The notes beneath the pieces were generated by a model. That model did no database searches and was not told the origin of the DNA. It saw only the letters and a list, made by a program, of their open reading frames with translations. From assembly GCA_020628165.1 (NCBI GenBank), contig JAHDFM010000018.1, positions 1 through 64,000 on the forward strand: a DNA stretch of 64,000 nt, read 5' to 3'. Positions 9,687 through 20,997 of this stretch are shown here, in pieces. The stretch is from Bdellovibrionales bacterium. GTDB lineage: Bacteria > Bdellovibrionota > Bdellovibrionia > Bdellovibrionales > UBA1609. A program made the position numbers and the translations under genes. How positions within the stretch are numbered: position 1 is the stretch's first letter; each line of letters begins with the position of its first letter.

Positions 9687-12600
9687 TTGAAAGATTTATT
9701 AAACTTTTTTGACAAGCCAAAAGATCCATTAGCATTTAATGCTGTTAGAATTTCTTTAGCATCTCCTGAGATGATAAAAGACTGGTCCTTTGGTGAAGTA
9801 AAAAAACCAGAGACAATCAACTACAGAACTTTCAAGCCTGAAAGAGATGGTCTTTTTTGTGCGAAAATCTTTGGTCCAATAAAAGACTACGAGTGTCTTT
9901 GCGGTAAGTACAAAAGAATGAAGTACCGCGGAGTTGTTTGTGAAAAGTGTGGTGTTGAAGTCACCCAAAGTAAGGTACGTCGTGAGCGTTTAGGTCATAT
10001 TGATCTTGCAAGTCCAGTCGCACACATTTGGTTCTTGCGTTCTCTGCCAAGTCGTATTGGGCACTTGCTGAATCTTTCATTAAAAGATGTTGAGCGTGTT
10101 CTTTACTGTGAAGCTTATGCTGTTGTTGACCCTATGGAAACAACTCTCGAGGAAAGCCAAGTTCTTTCTGAAGAAGCTTATCAAAATGCATTGAATGAGT
10201 TTGGTCCCAACTTTAAAGCTTACATTGGTGGTGAAGCGATTTTAGAGTTACTTAAAAAGGTTGATACTGAGTACTTATCACGTAAAATTAGAATGGACTT
10301 AAAAGAGACTAAGTCAGAAGCTCAAATTAAAAAATTGTCTAAAAGATTAAAAGTGGTTGAGGCTTTTAAAGGTTCAATCAACAAGCCAGAATGGATGATG
10401 TTAAGTATATTGCCAGTCATTCCACCTGACTTAAGACCTCTAGTTCCTTTAGATGGTGGTCGTTTTGCAACCTCTGATTTGAACGATCTTTACCGCCGAG
10501 TGATTAACAGAAACAACCGTTTAAAAAGACTTTCTGAGCTCAATGCTCCAGATATTATCATTCGTAATGAAAAAAGAATGTTACAAGAAGCTGTCGATGC
10601 TCTTCTTGATAATGGCCGTCGTGGTAAGACTTTCACTGGTCCAAATAAGCGTCCACTGAGATCTTTGAGTGACATGTTAAAAGGGAAGCAAGGTCGTTTC
10701 CGTCAAAACTTACTTGGTAAACGTGTGGACTACTCAGGTCGTTCAGTGATCGTTGTTGGTCCTTATTTGAAGTTGCATCAATGTGGTTTGCCAAAGAAAA
10801 TGGCTCTCGAATTATTTAAGCCATTTGTATATAACAAATTAGAAGAAAGAGGTTTCTCTTCAACAATCAAACAATCCAAAAGATTGGTTGAGCAAGAAAC
10901 TGTAGAAGTTTGGGATATTTTGTCAGAAGTGGTGAAAGAGCATCCAGTGATGCTCAACCGTGCACCGACTCTTCACAGGCTTGGGATCCAAGCATTTGAA
11001 CCTGTCTTGCACGAAGGGAAAGCTATCCAATTGCATCCATTAGTTTGTACGGCATTCAACGCCGACTTTGATGGTGACCAAATGGCTGTCCACGTACCAT
11101 TATCTGTAGAAGCTCAAGTAGAAGCACGTGTCTTAATGATGTCGACCAATAATATTCTTTCTCCACAAAGTGGAAAACCGATCATCAACCCAACACAAGA
11201 TATCGTTTTAGGTGCTTACTGGATGACAAGAATTCGTCCTGGAGCTAAAGGAACGGGTCGAATTTTCTCAAATATTCAAGAAGTGAGTTACGCTTTCGAT
11301 ATGGGTCATGTTGACTTACAGGCTGCGATCAAAGTGAGAGTGGACGGTAAAGTTGAAGACACAAGTGTTGGTCGCGCCATTGTTGGTGAGATTGTTCCAA
11401 AAGGTGTTTCTTTCGACGTTGTTAACAGAGTGATGGATAAAAAAGCTCTGGCCAACTTCATCGACATTTCATTCCGTGAAGCGGGTGCAAAAGCGACATG
11501 TATTTTAGCTGATAAGTTAATGCAACTTGGATTTAAGTTTTCAACAATTGCAGGTGTGAGTATCTGTGTTGATGACATGAATATTCCAAAGCAAAAAGAA
11601 ACTTTGCTTGCAGATGCTGAAAATCAAGTTCACGAAATTCAACAGCAGTACGATGAAGGTCTGATCACAGATGGTGAGCGCTACAATAAGGTTGTTGATA
11701 TTTGGGCTGAGACAAGTGACAAGGTCACAAAGGCCATGATGAACCAGATTGAAAAAGAAAAAATTGTTATTGATGGCAAAGAAATAGAAACTCCAAGCTT
11801 CAACCCAATCTTTGTTATGGCTGATTCGGGAGCGAGGGGTTCTGCAAACCAAATTAAACAGTTGTCTGGTATGCGTGGTTTGATGGCCAAGCCGTCGGGT
11901 GAAATTATCGAAACTCCAATTACTGCAAACTTCCGTGAAGGTTTATCGGTTCTACAGTACTTTATTTCGACTCACGGAGCTCGTAAAGGTCTAGCTGATA
12001 CCGCTTTAAAAACGGCAAACTCCGGTTACTTAACAAGAAAACTTGTGGATGTGTCTCAAGACATGGTTGTTAATGAAACTGATTGTGGAACTGATGATGG
12101 TTTAACAGTCACGGCATTGATGGAAGCTGGGGAAGTTATACAGCCAATCGGTGAAAGAATCTTAGGGCGAACAGCATTAGAAGACATTGTTGACCTAAGA
12201 ACTGACACTGTGATTTGTAAAGCCGGCGATGCCATTGACGAAGATGTTGTCGATAAAGTTGAGGAAGCCGGTGTTGATTCTGTTCGTATCCGCTCGGTGT
12301 TAACATGTAAGACCCAAAGAGGTGTTTGCATTAAATGTTACGGTCGTGATTTGGCTCGTGGTAGCACAGTGAACTTAGGTGAAGCTGTTGGAATCATTGC
12401 TGCACAATCTATTGGTGAGCCGGGAACACAGTTAACGATGAGAACTTTCCACTTGGGTGGTACAGCGTCTCGTGCGGTTGAGCAATCTGTTCACACTTCT
12501 AGAACTGAAGGTAAAGTGAAGTTAGAAGCTGATACGGTGACAAACAAAGATGGCAAATTAACCGTCATGTCACGTAACAGTGAGATTGCAGTTATTGATA

Positions 12601-13838
12601 AGAGCGGTCTTGAAAAAGAAAGATACAAGCTTGTTTATGGTTCTGTTCTAGAAGTTGTTGATGGCCAAGAAATACCTAAGGGGCAAAAATTAGCTGAGTG
12701 GGATCCATACTCTAACCCAATCTTAGCAGATGTCTCAGCTGTAACGAGTTACCAAGACATAGTTGAAGGTGTGACTATGACGGAGCAACTTGACCCAGTT
12801 ACTGGCTTCTCGACAAAGGTGATCACTGAGTCTAAAAACGCTGATCAAAAACCAACGGTCTTGTTAAAGAACGAAAATGGTGAGTCGATCAATCTGCCAA
12901 ATAGAGATATTCCAGCAAGATACGTTTTACCTGTGGGCGCACAACTTTTGATCGCAGAAGGTGAGCAAGTTCACGCTGGTGATTTGATTGCAAAGATTCA
13001 CAGAGAGACTTCTAAAACAAAAGATATCACGGGTGGTCTACCGCGTGTGGCTGAGTTGTTTGAAGCTAGAAAACCAAAAGAAGCTGCCATTGTTTCTGAA
13101 ATTGATGGTTACGTGACTTTTGGACAAGATGTGAAAGGTAAGCAGAGAGTGATTGTTACACCAGAAATTGGTGAGCAAAAAGAATACTTAATTCCTAAAG
13201 GAAAGCACGTTGCTGTCAGAGAGGGAGAGTTTATCAGAGCTGGTGAAGCATTGATGGATGGCTCAACAAATCCGCACGATATCTTGAAGGTGTTAGGTGA
13301 TAAGGAGCTTGCTGCTTACTTAGTGAATGAAATTCAAGACGTTTATCGTTTGCAGGGTGTTGTTATCAATGACAAACACATCGAAACCATTGTTCGCCAA
13401 ATGTTGCGTAAGGTAACTGTTGTGAATCCTGGTGACACCATCTTTATTGCTGGTGAAAACGTAGATAAGTTTAAGTTTGAAGCTGAAAACAAAAAGACTA
13501 TGGCAGAGGGCGGACAAGCTGCGACCTTTGAGCCATTGTTATTGGGTATCACTAAAGTTTCATTGAACACTGACAGTTGGATTTCAGCGGCATCCTTCCA
13601 AGAGACTACAAAAGTTCTCACTGGTGCTGCCATTCGCTCAAAATCTGATAACTTACAGGGACTTAAAGAAAACATTGTTATGGGTCGCTTGATCCCAGCA
13701 GGTACTGGTGTTCCATACTACAAGAAGTGGAAAGTGAAAGTAGAAGAGACTGTTGAGGAAGTTGCGATGAGTCTTCCTGGTATGGGCTCAATGCAGGTGA
13801 ACCAGCAGAATGGTGGAAACTACCAATATAACAGGTAA
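9687..13838 (+). CDS. rpoC: DNA-directed RNA polymerase subunit beta'
   Basis: Largest core subunit of RNA polymerase, carrying the catalytic magnesium. 1383 residues. The N-terminal zinc site ([20 protein letters not shown]) is near residues 70-88, and the catalytic [12 protein letters not shown] motif is near 455-466. A second four-cysteine site ([13 protein letters not shown]) lies near 870-890, and the trigger-loop region FHLGGTAS is near 930. The start is TTG, preceded by AGGGAG. Followed by a hairpin and then rpsL. Confidence 0.99.
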   Translation: MKDLLNFFDKPKDPLAFNAVRISLASPEMIKDWSFGEVKKPETINYRTFKPERDGLFCAKIFGPIKDYECLCGKYKRMKYRGVVCEKCGVEVTQSKVRRERLGHIDLASPVAHIWFLRSLPSRIGHLLNLSLKDVERVLYCEAYAVVDPMETTLEESQVLSEEAYQNALNEFGPNFKAYIGGEAILELLKKVDTEYLSRKIRMDLKETKSEAQIKKLSKRLKVVEAFKGSINKPEWMMLSILPVIPPDLRPLVPLDGGRFATSDLNDLYRRVINRNNRLKRLSELNAPDIIIRNEKRMLQEAVDALLDNGRRGKTFTGPNKRPLRSLSDMLKGKQGRFRQNLLGKRVDYSGRSVIVVGPYLKLHQCGLPKKMALELFKPFVYNKLEERGFSSTIKQSKRLVEQETVEVWDILSEVVKEHPVMLNRAPTLHRLGIQAFEPVLHEGKAIQLHPLVCTAFNADFDGDQMAVHVPLSVEAQVEARVLMMSTNNILSPQSGKPIINPTQDIVLGAYWMTRIRPGAKGTGRIFSNIQEVSYAFDMGHVDLQAAIKVRVDGKVEDTSVGRAIVGEIVPKGVSFDVVNRVMDKKALANFIDISFREAGAKATCILADKLMQLGFKFSTIAGVSICVDDMNIPKQKETLLADAENQVHEIQQQYDEGLITDGERYNKVVDIWAETSDKVTKAMMNQIEKEKIVIDGKEIETPSFNPIFVMADSGARGSANQIKQLSGMRGLMAKPSGEIIETPITANFREGLSVLQYFISTHGARKGLADTALKTANSGYLTRKLVDVSQDMVVNETDCGTDDGLTVTALMEAGEVIQPIGERILGRTALEDIVDLRTDTVICKAGDAIDEDVVDKVEEAGVDSVRIRSVLTCKTQRGVCIKCYGRDLARGSTVNLGEAVGIIAAQSIGEPGTQLTMRTFHLGGTASRAVEQSVHTSRTEGKVKLEADTVTNKDGKLTVMSRNSEIAVIDKSGLEKERYKLVYGSVLEVVDGQEIPKGQKLAEWDPYSNPILADVSAVTSYQDIVEGVTMTEQLDPVTGFSTKVITESKNADQKPTVLLKNENGESINLPNRDIPARYVLPVGAQLLIAEGEQVHAGDLIAKIHRETSKTKDITGGLPRVAELFEARKPKEAAIVSEIDGYVTFGQDVKGKQRVIVTPEIGEQKEYLIPKGKHVAVREGEFIRAGEALMDGSTNPHDILKVLGDKELAAYLVNEIQDVYRLQGVVINDKHIETIVRQMLRKVTVVNPGDTIFIAGENVDKFKFEAENKKTMAEGGQAATFEPLLLGITKVSLNTDSWISAASFQETTKVLTGAAIRSKSDNLQGLKENIVMGRLIPAGTGVPYYKKWKVKVEETVEEVAMSLPGMGSMQVNQQNGGNYQYNR

Positions 13839-13846
13839 ATTAGCAA

Positions 13847-13876
13847 AGCCCTCAATTTGGCAAAGTTGAGGGTTAT
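13847..13876 (+). terminator. Hairpin after rpoC
   Basis: Stem CCCTCAA/TTGAGGG with a 10-nt loop lies just after the rpoC stop. The following bases are TTATGAATTTATGG, so the T tract is poor. It may be a partial terminator between the rpoBC and rpsLG units. Confidence 0.5.
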
Positions 13877-13967
13877 GAATTTATGGTAAATATTAACTAT
13901 ATTTACTTGAATTATTGACGAAATCAGGGTTTCAAGGTAGTTCTTAACCCTTTGAAATGAGGTATAA

Positions 13968-14345
13968 ATGCCAACTATAAATCAGTTGATTAGAAAACAG
14001 AGAGTTTTACAGAAGGGAAAGTCAAAATCCCCAGCACTTACAAGTTGTCCACAAAGACGTGGCGTTTGTACGCGAGTCTTCACGACAACACCTAAGAAGC
14101 CAAACTCGGCTTTAAGAAAAGTGGCTCGTGTTCGTTTGTCAAACGGCTTTGAAGTAAACTCTTACATTCCTGGTATAGGTCACAATCTCCAAGAGCACAG
14201 TGTTGTTCTGATTCGTGGTGGTCGTGTTAAAGATTTACCAGGTGTTAGGTATCATATCGTTAGAGGTGTTTTAGATACTCAAGGTGTTAATGATAGAAAA
14301 AATGGTCGTTCAAAATACGGAACAAAAAGACCTAAGAAGTCATAA
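13968..14345 (+). CDS. rpsL: 30S ribosomal protein S12
   Basis: Decoding-centre protein of the small subunit. 125 residues. The signature [19 protein letters not shown] and the [13 protein letters not shown] loop, whose lysines are the usual streptomycin-resistance sites, are of wild-type form. SD is GAGGT, 6 nt before the ATG. First gene of the str operon; rpsG follows after 10 nt. Confidence 0.99.
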   Translation: MPTINQLIRKQRVLQKGKSKSPALTSCPQRRGVCTRVFTTTPKKPNSALRKVARVRLSNGFEVNSYIPGIGHNLQEHSVVLIRGGRVKDLPGVRYHIVRGVLDTQGVNDRKNGRSKYGTKRPKKS

Positions 14346-14355
14346 GGAAAATTAA

Positions 14356-14829
14356 ATGTCTAGACGTAAAAGAAGTCAAAGAAGAGAAGTTGCTGCTGAC
14401 CCAATGTACGGTGATGTGACACTAGCTAGATTCATTAGAAAGGTCATGTTAGACGGTAAAAAAACTGTTGCTGAAAAAGTTGTTTACAGTGCTTTAGATC
14501 AAATTAAAACAAAGATGCCTGAGGAAACTCCTTTAACTGTATTTAAAAAAGCAGTTGAAAATGTAAAGCCATCTTTAGAAGTTCGCTCGCGTCGTATCGG
14601 TGGAGCCACTTATCAAGTACCTATTGATGTTAGACCTCAAAGACGTTTAACATTATCAATGCGTTGGTTGGTGAATTACTCAAGATCACGTGGTGAAAAA
14701 TCAATGTCAGCTAGAATTGCTGGTGAATTGATGGACGCTTATAATAACAGAGGGAACTCTATCAAAAAGCGTGAAGATGTTCACAAAATGGCAGAAGCCA
14801 ACAAGGCCTTCTCGCACTTTAACTGGTAA
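14356..14829 (+). CDS. rpsG: 30S ribosomal protein S7
   Basis: Primary assembly protein of the 30S head. 157 residues, with the signature [20 protein letters not shown] at about 16-35 and the usual C-terminal end KAFSHFNW. In most bacteria fusA and tuf follow; here a strong terminator ends the unit after rpsG, and fusA lies nearly 4 kb downstream behind unrelated genes. Confidence 0.99.
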   Translation: MSRRKRSQRREVAADPMYGDVTLARFIRKVMLDGKKTVAEKVVYSALDQIKTKMPEETPLTVFKKAVENVKPSLEVRSRRIGGATYQVPIDVRPQRRLTLSMRWLVNYSRSRGEKSMSARIAGELMDAYNNRGNSIKKREDVHKMAEANKAFSHFNW

Positions 14830-14860
14830 TAAAGTCTTACTTTATTCTGGAAATAAAAAA

Positions 14861-14888
14861 AAGCTAGGTGAACCCTAGCTTTTTTTTT
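14861..14888 (+). terminator. Intrinsic terminator after rpsG
   Basis: Stem AAGCTAGG/CCTAGCTT with a 5-nt loop, followed by a run of eight or more T and preceded by a run of A. It is a textbook Rho-independent terminator and may work in both directions, so it could also help end the SGNH hydrolase gene coming from the other strand. Confidence 0.92.
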
Positions 14889-15042
14889 GCATAAAGCACT
14901 GACACTTTATTTTGTAATATGGATTACCAGATACAAAAATGTTTAGTTAATGAATCCGTCAGTTTAAGAAGTCAACTTAGTAAATATCAGAAGACATGGT
15001 TTAAACAGTTAAAATGTTTCTAATCACTATTTAAATTCTGAA

Positions 15043-16716
15043 CTATTTATTTATGCATTTTTCGTTGAGAAATATTTTACTATTATCAAACAAAAAGTCT
15101 GCAGCTACTTTATGACCATATTGAGAAAAATGGATGTAATCTAACCACAAGAGCCCTGAGTTTACTACTTCAGGGGAGTTAAAATGATTATTTAAATCAA
15201 TTGTTTTGATTTTATTTTCTTCGGCAACTTTTTTTACATATTGTAATTTTTCTTTATTTCTATCAGCTCCTTCTGTGGCTTCAAGAATAAGAATTGGAGT
15301 CGCGCCCCTGGCAACAGTTTCTTGAATTATTTTAGGAAGATTTTCTGTGAGTGTTTTAAACTTATCGTTATTTACTAAATTGATAAATACGTAGTCAAAA
15401 GTTAAGCTTTTCCATTTTGTTATATAATCGTTATATAAATCTGCTGGATTGGATCCTGAGATTGAAATATTTGTTGTTAAAATGTTACAGCTATTTTGTT
15501 TGAAAATATGTGACGTGAACAGACTCACCCATGCGTTCTGTATGTTGGCGGCCCCAGAACCGTAAGTTTGTGATGTGCCTATAAAGCCAATGTTTAGTGT
15601 TTTTTTTCGTTTCAATTTCTCACAAAAAATGGTGTGGGTTTCATGGTAACGATTTTTAGTGTTCGGTTGATAACGTGTCATTTTATTTACTTGGCAGTTT
15701 TTTTGGTTAGTTTTCAACGTTTTTAAGAGTGGACTTATTAAATTACTTTTAGTCTTTTTTTGCTGCTTGTTAAAATGTGATGATAAATTAAAAAAACTTT
15801 GTCTCACTTTCTCGATTTGAAGCTCTGCTCGTGATTTTGTTGAAAAGAGTTGATATTGAACAAAGAAATTTTTAGACCATATTTTGTAATCAACAAAATA
15901 TAAAGTTCCAATGATGAAGTTGAAAAGGAGTAAGATTATAAGATAGTAATTATATTTTTGCTCAGTGAAAAAACTAATTAGAAAAAAAGGACTAAGAAAT
16001 ATCAATATGACAAAAGTTGAAAATAGAACTGAGCCTATAAAATTTGAATTGCTGAAGTTCTCAAAAATAGTCTCGTTATTGCTGGTGATGACTTTGTAGT
16101 TATCTACAGTGATGTTAGCTTCATTACTCCCTATAAAGCCCACCAGGCCTTGTGTTAATTTAAATGGGATTTTTATTTCCCTGTTATTTAACTTATTTTT
16201 ATTTCTCCAAGAGATATCTAAGAATTGGTCTTTAAATGTTATTGTAAATTGATTGTTCCTACTAAATTTAGGTAGGTTTAAGGTTTTAATGTAATTGTAC
16301 TTCCCATCGAGCTGAGCTTGTATCAGTGAATTTCTTTTTTCATTTTTTGAACTGAGGCGAATGGCTTTAAAACCACTTTGATTATAATCAAAGATGACGT
16401 GTAGGTCGCTGAGATCTTTTTTGAAATCAAGTTCGAATGATATGCTCTTAGGGCTCACCATGTTATTTATGAAGTATCCGTTATAGCCATACCAAGCGTT
16501 GGGCAATAACTTATTGTGCATTAGTGTTGCTCTATTTTGTATAGAGTCATCAGCTCCCATAACACTTGTGTCTAAGTTTTTTTTTAAGGTGACCCACTGG
16601 GTACTGAGCTGACTGAGGTTGTTTGTTGAATAGCTCGTAAAGCTACTTAACAAACTAACTGTCATTATTAAAAGTAAAGAGATGAGCGACAGTTGAATCT
16701 TTTTATTTTTATTCAT
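15043..16716 (-). CDS. Membrane-anchored SGNH/GDSL-type hydrolase
   Basis: 557 residues, predicted envelope protein. One N-terminal membrane or signal segment (about 8-26), a beta-rich region resembling a concanavalin/LamG-like fold (about 85-215), two membrane segments (about 228-250 and 257-276), then a C-terminal SGNH hydrolase domain (about 374-550). The SGNH blocks are visible: GTSQTYG with Ser382, ISGSNPAD (block II glycine), LVNND (block III Asn) and DYIHFSQYGH with the Asp526/His529 pair. Such domains hydrolyse or transfer acyl groups, often on polysaccharides. The substrate is unknown. It is transcribed against rpsG and away from the pilin gene, with lower G+C than the ribosomal genes. 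Confidence 0.75.
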   Translation of the reverse strand: MNKNKKIQLSLISLLLIMTVSLLSSFTSYSTNNLSQLSTQWVTLKKNLDTSVMGADDSIQNRATLMHNKLLPNAWYGYNGYFINNMVSPKSISFELDFKKDLSDLHVIFDYNQSGFKAIRLSSKNEKRNSLIQAQLDGKYNYIKTLNLPKFSRNNQFTITFKDQFLDISWRNKNKLNNREIKIPFKLTQGLVGFIGSNEANITVDNYKVITSNNETIFENFSNSNFIGSVLFSTFVILIFLSPFFLISFFTEQKYNYYLIILLLFNFIIGTLYFVDYKIWSKNFFVQYQLFSTKSRAELQIEKVRQSFFNLSSHFNKQQKKTKSNLISPLLKTLKTNQKNCQVNKMTRYQPNTKNRYHETHTIFCEKLKRKKTLNIGFIGTSQTYGSGAANIQNAWVSLFTSHIFKQNSCNILTTNISISGSNPADLYNDYITKWKSLTFDYVFINLVNNDKFKTLTENLPKIIQETVARGATPILILEATEGADRNKEKLQYVKKVAEENKIKTIDLNNHFNSPEVVNSGLLWLDYIHFSQYGHKVAADFLFDNSKIFLNEKCINK

Positions 16717-17145
16717 GATTTAATAATCTTATTGTGAATCTATTTAAATAGATAGAGAAATGAATATGAGCATATAAAAGACAATACGGTTGAAAATCAT
16801 CAGTTTATTTGGTCTCAAAGTGTTTAAGATTTAAGACAGAACCTATCAAATTCTTAACTCATTGAGATGTGGTCAGGTGGCTGGGCTGATTCTATGTTAA
16901 CAAAATTATTAAATCTGATGCAGCAAAAGAACTATTAAATATTTAGCTATGAGTTGGTTTTTATATTTTTTACTTAATCTATTGGATTCACGAAAAATCA
17001 GACTTGTATCATAATAATTGTAAAAATATGAAAATAATTGGTTAATGGTCTAGTCTGTGTCAGGTAAGCTTGAGAAATAAGACTACAAAATTTAAAATTG
17101 ATGAGTATTTTTAATTTTTTAATATAAATAATTATAGGAGAAGTC
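16717..17145. other. Divergent intergenic region, no gene seen
   Basis: An A+T-rich gap of 429 bases between the divergent SGNH hydrolase and pilin genes. It must hold promoters for both, but no convincing -35/-10 pair or sigma-54 box was found. The pilin SD (TAGGAGAAG) closes the region. No open frame of coding appearance lies in it. Confidence 0.6.
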
Positions 17146-17703
17146 ATGAAACAAATTAATAATGAAAAAGGATTTTCATTGATCGAGTTAATGATCGTTG
17201 TGGCGATTATTGGTATTTTAGCTGCCGTTGCGATTCCAAACTTTCAAACATTCATCAGACGAAGTAAGCAAGCTGATGCAAAAACAAACTTAACCACAGT
17301 CTATGCTGGTCAAAGAACGTTTTTTGATGAGTGGAGTTACTACGATGGACGTTTTGGACATATCGGGTACCAGCCTGAAGGTGATTTAACTTATGAGATA
17401 GTGACTGTGGCTGGTACAGCTCCTGCTGGGTCTTTGTATGCAGCTAGAAAAGGAACTGCAGTTTCTGCAAAAACAGGTGCTGATACAGTTTCTGCGACAG
17501 CTTACTGTGCAGCAGTGGGTGCTACAAAGTGCAACATGAAAGCTGAGTCACAGGCTCCTGGAACTTGTGCTGCCGCTGTAACAACCTCTGGTAACACATC
17601 AACTTTCGTTGCTTGTGCTGCTGCTGATCTTGGTGGTGAAAACCCAGATGAGTGGAGTATGGATCAAGGAAAGGTGATGACTCAAGTTTCTGTAGGTGAA
17701 TAA
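17146..17703 (+). CDS. pilA: Type IV pilin (PilA-like major pilin)
   Basis: Structural subunit of type IV pili. 185 residues with a class III signal peptide: short basic leader ending in Gly9, then [20 protein letters not shown] with Glu at +5 of the mature protein. The N-terminal helix, the segment around [12 protein letters not shown] and a following Gly-Tyr-x-Pro-x-Gly motif resemble delta-proteobacterial PilA. Four cysteines in the C-terminal third could form disulfides. Processing by PilD and assembly by PilB/C/Q are expected, but none of those genes is in the window. The stop codon overlaps the start of the next gene. Confidence 0.93.
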   Translation: MKQINNEKGFSLIELMIVVAIIGILAAVAIPNFQTFIRRSKQADAKTNLTTVYAGQRTFFDEWSYYDGRFGHIGYQPEGDLTYEIVTVAGTAPAGSLYAARKGTAVSAKTGADTVSATAYCAAVGATKCNMKAESQAPGTCAAAVTTSGNTSTFVACAAADLGGENPDEWSMDQGKVMTQVSVGE

Positions 17704-18454
17704 TCCATTTATTAAAATTGTAACTTATGTGCTGCCTGTTGCTTTGTTGGTAACAGGCAGTTTTTATTTTAAAGATAATATTTTTCAAAATTATCAAACT
17801 CTTAAAAAACAGTCTGTTTTTATTCCTCCTCCAAAATTAGTCAGTCAATTTCACTTTGGCTTTAGAGATATCATTGCAAATAGTCTTTGGGTGCGTTGGA
17901 TTCAAAATATTGAAGCTTGTGGCAAATTACTCTCTGACCGCAAAGAATTAAATATAAAATCAAATGAGATTACAGAAAATCCAAAGTACAAACAAACTCA
18001 AAAACAAAGTGTTTGTCACCTTGGTTGGTCGTACACCATGTTGGACCGTGTGACGGATTTATCTCCAAAGTTTCGTATGCCTTATTCAAAAGGGGCTCCA
18101 ACATTAAGTGTTATTGCCGAAGATGTTATGGGTGCCAAATTGTTATTTGATAAGGGCGTTAAAAATTTACCAGATGATTGGCATATACAATACAGGGCAG
18201 CTTATCATTATATATTTGAGTTGAATGACATGTTAATGGGGAGTCGATTATTAAAGAAGTCTGCAGACAATGGCGCTCCCGATTGGGTTTACAGTTATAG
18301 TGCTAAGATATCTTCTCAAGCTGGTCAGTTTGATTTTGGCTTGGATGTTTTGAAAGAATACCTCGAGAAAGCTACTGATGAAGAACAAAAAAAACGGATT
18401 CAAGAAAAAATCAAAGACCTTGAGAGTAAAAAACAAGAGAGCTTAACTAAGTGA
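17696..18454 (+). CDS. TPR-like membrane-anchored protein coupled to the pilin
   Basis: 252 residues. One N-terminal membrane segment (about 8-24), then a motif [19 protein letters not shown] (about 53-71) resembling a Trp-rich element found in delta-proteobacterial TPR proteins. A helical repeat-like region (about 120-235) and a charged coiled end follow. The GTG start lies inside the last codons of the pilin gene (8-nt overlap), so the two are translationally coupled. That suggests a role in pilus assembly, pilin stability or pilin modification, but the function is not established. A terminator follows. Confidence 0.72.
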   Translation: MNNPFIKIVTYVLPVALLVTGSFYFKDNIFQNYQTLKKQSVFIPPPKLVSQFHFGFRDIIANSLWVRWIQNIEACGKLLSDRKELNIKSNEITENPKYKQTQKQSVCHLGWSYTMLDRVTDLSPKFRMPYSKGAPTLSVIAEDVMGAKLLFDKGVKNLPDDWHIQYRAAYHYIFELNDMLMGSRLLKKSADNGAPDWVYSYSAKISSQAGQFDFGLDVLKEYLEKATDEEQKKRIQEKIKDLESKKQESLTK

Positions 18455-18499
18455 GCTTTCAATAAAGCTTATCTATTTTTATTTTAAAACCAATAAAAG

Positions 18500-18532
18500 A
18501 TCATCTTGCCCCTTAAGGGGCGAGATGATTTG
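18500..18532 (+). terminator. Intrinsic terminator-like hairpin after the pilin operon
   Basis: A 13-bp stem (ATCATCTTGCCCC with GGGGCGAGATGAT, one wobble) with loop TTAA. The T tail is short (TTTG), but the stem is very stable. It ends the pilin-TPR unit before fusA. Confidence 0.75.
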
Positions 18533-18683
18533 ACATTAAACCTTGCTTGAAATTACTTCTATATAAATTTAAAAGCCTTGGGTTTGGTAAATTGCGTTGA
18601 CTGAGCTCTGACATTTTGCACAAAGAGTGACCTTCTCATCCTCATCGATTTACCCAGGGGACGTTTAAAGTTATAAAAACTCT

Positions 18684-20774
18684 ATGAGCTTTAAAGATCC
18701 TAACAAAATAGAAGACTTAAAATGGACAAGAAACATAGGCATCATGGCCCACATCGATGCTGGAAAAACGACGACGACCGAGAGAGTTCTATATTACTCG
18801 GGCAAGAGTCATAAAATTGGTGAGGTCCATGATGGTGATGCCACCATGGATTGGATGGAGCAAGAGCAAGAGCGTGGAATTACCATCACCTCAGCTGCTA
18901 CGACTTGTTATTGGAATGAGCACCGAATCAATATTATCGATACCCCTGGACATGTTGATTTTACCATTGAAGTTGAAAGGTCTCTCAGGGTGCTGGATGG
19001 CGCTGTCGCCGTTTTTGACGGGGTGAGTGGGGTCGAGCCACAATCAGAAACCGTTTGGAGGCAAGCCAACAAGTATAAGGTGCCAAGAATTTGCTTTGTA
19101 AATAAATTAGATCGTACAGGTGCAGATTTTCAAATGAGTTTTGATAGTATCAAGGAGCGTCTTGGCGCTCGCCCAGTGATGATTCAATACCCCATTGGCA
19201 GTGACGACGAGTTTTCAGGGCTTATTGATATTATTAAGAACAAAGCTTTCTTTTGGCCCGGTGATGATAAGGATCAAAAGTATGAAGAAGGAAATATTCC
19301 AGAGAGTCTAAAGGAAAAAACGAGCCAGTTGCGAACAGAGCTTTTGGACACTCTTTCTGAATTTGACGATGAGTTTATGGAATCTTATTTAGAGGGAAAC
19401 GACCCTTCGGAAGAAACGATTATATCTATTTTGAGAAAAGCCACCTTAAGTTTGGAGCTCACTCCAGTTTTGTGTGGGTCCGCTTTTAAAAACAAAGGAG
19501 TGCAGTTGTTACTAGACAGAGTCGTTGATCTGCTGCCAAGCCCTTTGGATCGACCGGACGTAGTGGGGCATGATCCTGACAATGAAGATAAAGAGATCAT
19601 TTGCAAAACAGATTTCTCTGAGCCCATTGCCTGTTTAGCATTTAAAATTGCTACGGATTCTTTTGCAGGAACATTAACGTACATGCGAGTTTACTCAGGT
19701 GAAGTGAAGGTTGGCCAGCAGTTGTTAAACACTCGCCAAAATAAAAAAGAAAGAATTCAGCGACTCGTAAAAATGCACGCCAACTCGCGAGAGGAAGTGC
19801 AATCCTTAAAAGCTGGAGACATAGGTGCCGTGATTGGTTTAAAATTCACAACAACTGGTGACACTCTTTGCGAGACAAAAAGAAAAGTTTCTCTTGAAAG
19901 TATTCAGTTCCCTGAGCCAGTGATTTCAGTAGCCATTGAGGCCAAGTCATCTGCTGATCAACCCAAAATGATGGATGCTCTTGAGAGATTGCAAAAGGAA
20001 GACCCTTCTTGTTACTTAAAGACTGATCCAGAAACAGGCCAAATGCTCCTTTCGGGGATGGGGGAGCTTCATTTAGAAATACTTGTCGATAGAATGCTTA
20101 GAGAGTTCAAGGTTAAAGCAAATATAGGTCAACCACAAGTCTCTTACCGAGAAACAATCACCACTGAAACTGTAGGCGAATCCACATTTGAAAAAGAAAT
20201 GGCCGGAAAACCTCAGTACGCAGCTTGCTCCATTAAAATATCTCCAGCAGAAAAAGGTGCAGGAGTAAATTTTAAAAATAGTGTAAAAGAGATCCCGAAA
20301 AACTTTTTGCAGGCCATAGAGCAAGGCGCTTTAGATGCCGCAGAAGTTGGAGTGCTAGCAGGCTTTTCGCTCATAGATATAGATATCACATTAATGTCTT
20401 ATGATCAGCGAGATGATGAGTCCAGCGAAATGGCTTTTAAAGTTTGCGCTGGTGCGGCTTTACGTGATGCTCTAAAAAAAGCCAATTCTCAATTATTAGA
20501 ACCTATGTTCAAATTGGAAGTGGTCACTCCAGATGAATACATGGGAGGAGTAATTAGCGACTTAACGTCTCGCCGGGGAAAAGTGAACGGAATGAATCCA
20601 AGAGCAACTATGCAAGTTGTAGACGCCGAAGCCCCATTAATGAATTTATTTGGCTACGCAACAGATCTAAGATCAGCCAGCCAAGGCCGAGCCAGTTTCA
20701 GCATGGAGTTCCTAGAATACGCCCCATTACCAAATAAGGTTGAAAAAGAACTCCTAACAAAATGGGGCCGATAG
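18684..20774 (+). CDS. fusA: Elongation factor G, with divergent domain IV
   Basis: Ribosomal translocase GTPase of 696 residues. The GTPase domain is canonical: AHIDAGKTT (22-30), [18 protein letters not shown] (57-74), DTPGHVDF (86-93) and NKLD (140-143). Domain IV departs from the norm. The usual GGRGQYGHV segment reads [11 protein letters not shown] (507-517). The tip loop, normally SYHDVDSSE, reads [11 protein letters not shown] (572-582), two residues longer and without the conserved histidine. It follows a terminator and has no clear SD, so it is probably transcribed from its own promoter. It may be the housekeeping EF-G of this lineage or a specialised paralogue. Confidence 0.93.
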   Translation: MSFKDPNKIEDLKWTRNIGIMAHIDAGKTTTTERVLYYSGKSHKIGEVHDGDATMDWMEQEQERGITITSAATTCYWNEHRINIIDTPGHVDFTIEVERSLRVLDGAVAVFDGVSGVEPQSETVWRQANKYKVPRICFVNKLDRTGADFQMSFDSIKERLGARPVMIQYPIGSDDEFSGLIDIIKNKAFFWPGDDKDQKYEEGNIPESLKEKTSQLRTELLDTLSEFDDEFMESYLEGNDPSEETIISILRKATLSLELTPVLCGSAFKNKGVQLLLDRVVDLLPSPLDRPDVVGHDPDNEDKEIICKTDFSEPIACLAFKIATDSFAGTLTYMRVYSGEVKVGQQLLNTRQNKKERIQRLVKMHANSREEVQSLKAGDIGAVIGLKFTTTGDTLCETKRKVSLESIQFPEPVISVAIEAKSSADQPKMMDALERLQKEDPSCYLKTDPETGQMLLSGMGELHLEILVDRMLREFKVKANIGQPQVSYRETITTETVGESTFEKEMAGKPQYAACSIKISPAEKGAGVNFKNSVKEIPKNFLQAIEQGALDAAEVGVLAGFSLIDIDITLMSYDQRDDESSEMAFKVCAGAALRDALKKANSQLLEPMFKLEVVTPDEYMGGVISDLTSRRGKVNGMNPRATMQVVDAEAPLMNLFGYATDLRSASQGRASFSMEFLEYAPLPNKVEKELLTKWGR

Positions 20775-20997
20775 TAAAGCCTTAAAATGATTAAAAAAGG
20801 TAGTTCATTAAAGTTATTTTTTAGCGATTAAAGTATCGCCAAAGAACAGCTTCTACCTTAATCATGAAGTCGCACAGGCAATATAATAAAGGAGAAGCCT
20901 TTTTTATTTAAAACACATCACTAAATTTGATGCACATACTTATAGATACGCCAAGCAAGGCATAATTCAAAGCGAGCCAGGGTGAAAACTTTCAGTT

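Noticed and set aside
13915-13960. TTGACG followed by a possible -10 and a hairpin before rpsL
   Set aside because: The base at 17-nt spacing (TAGTTC) is a poor -10, and the hairpin stem has a bulge; not strong enough to call.
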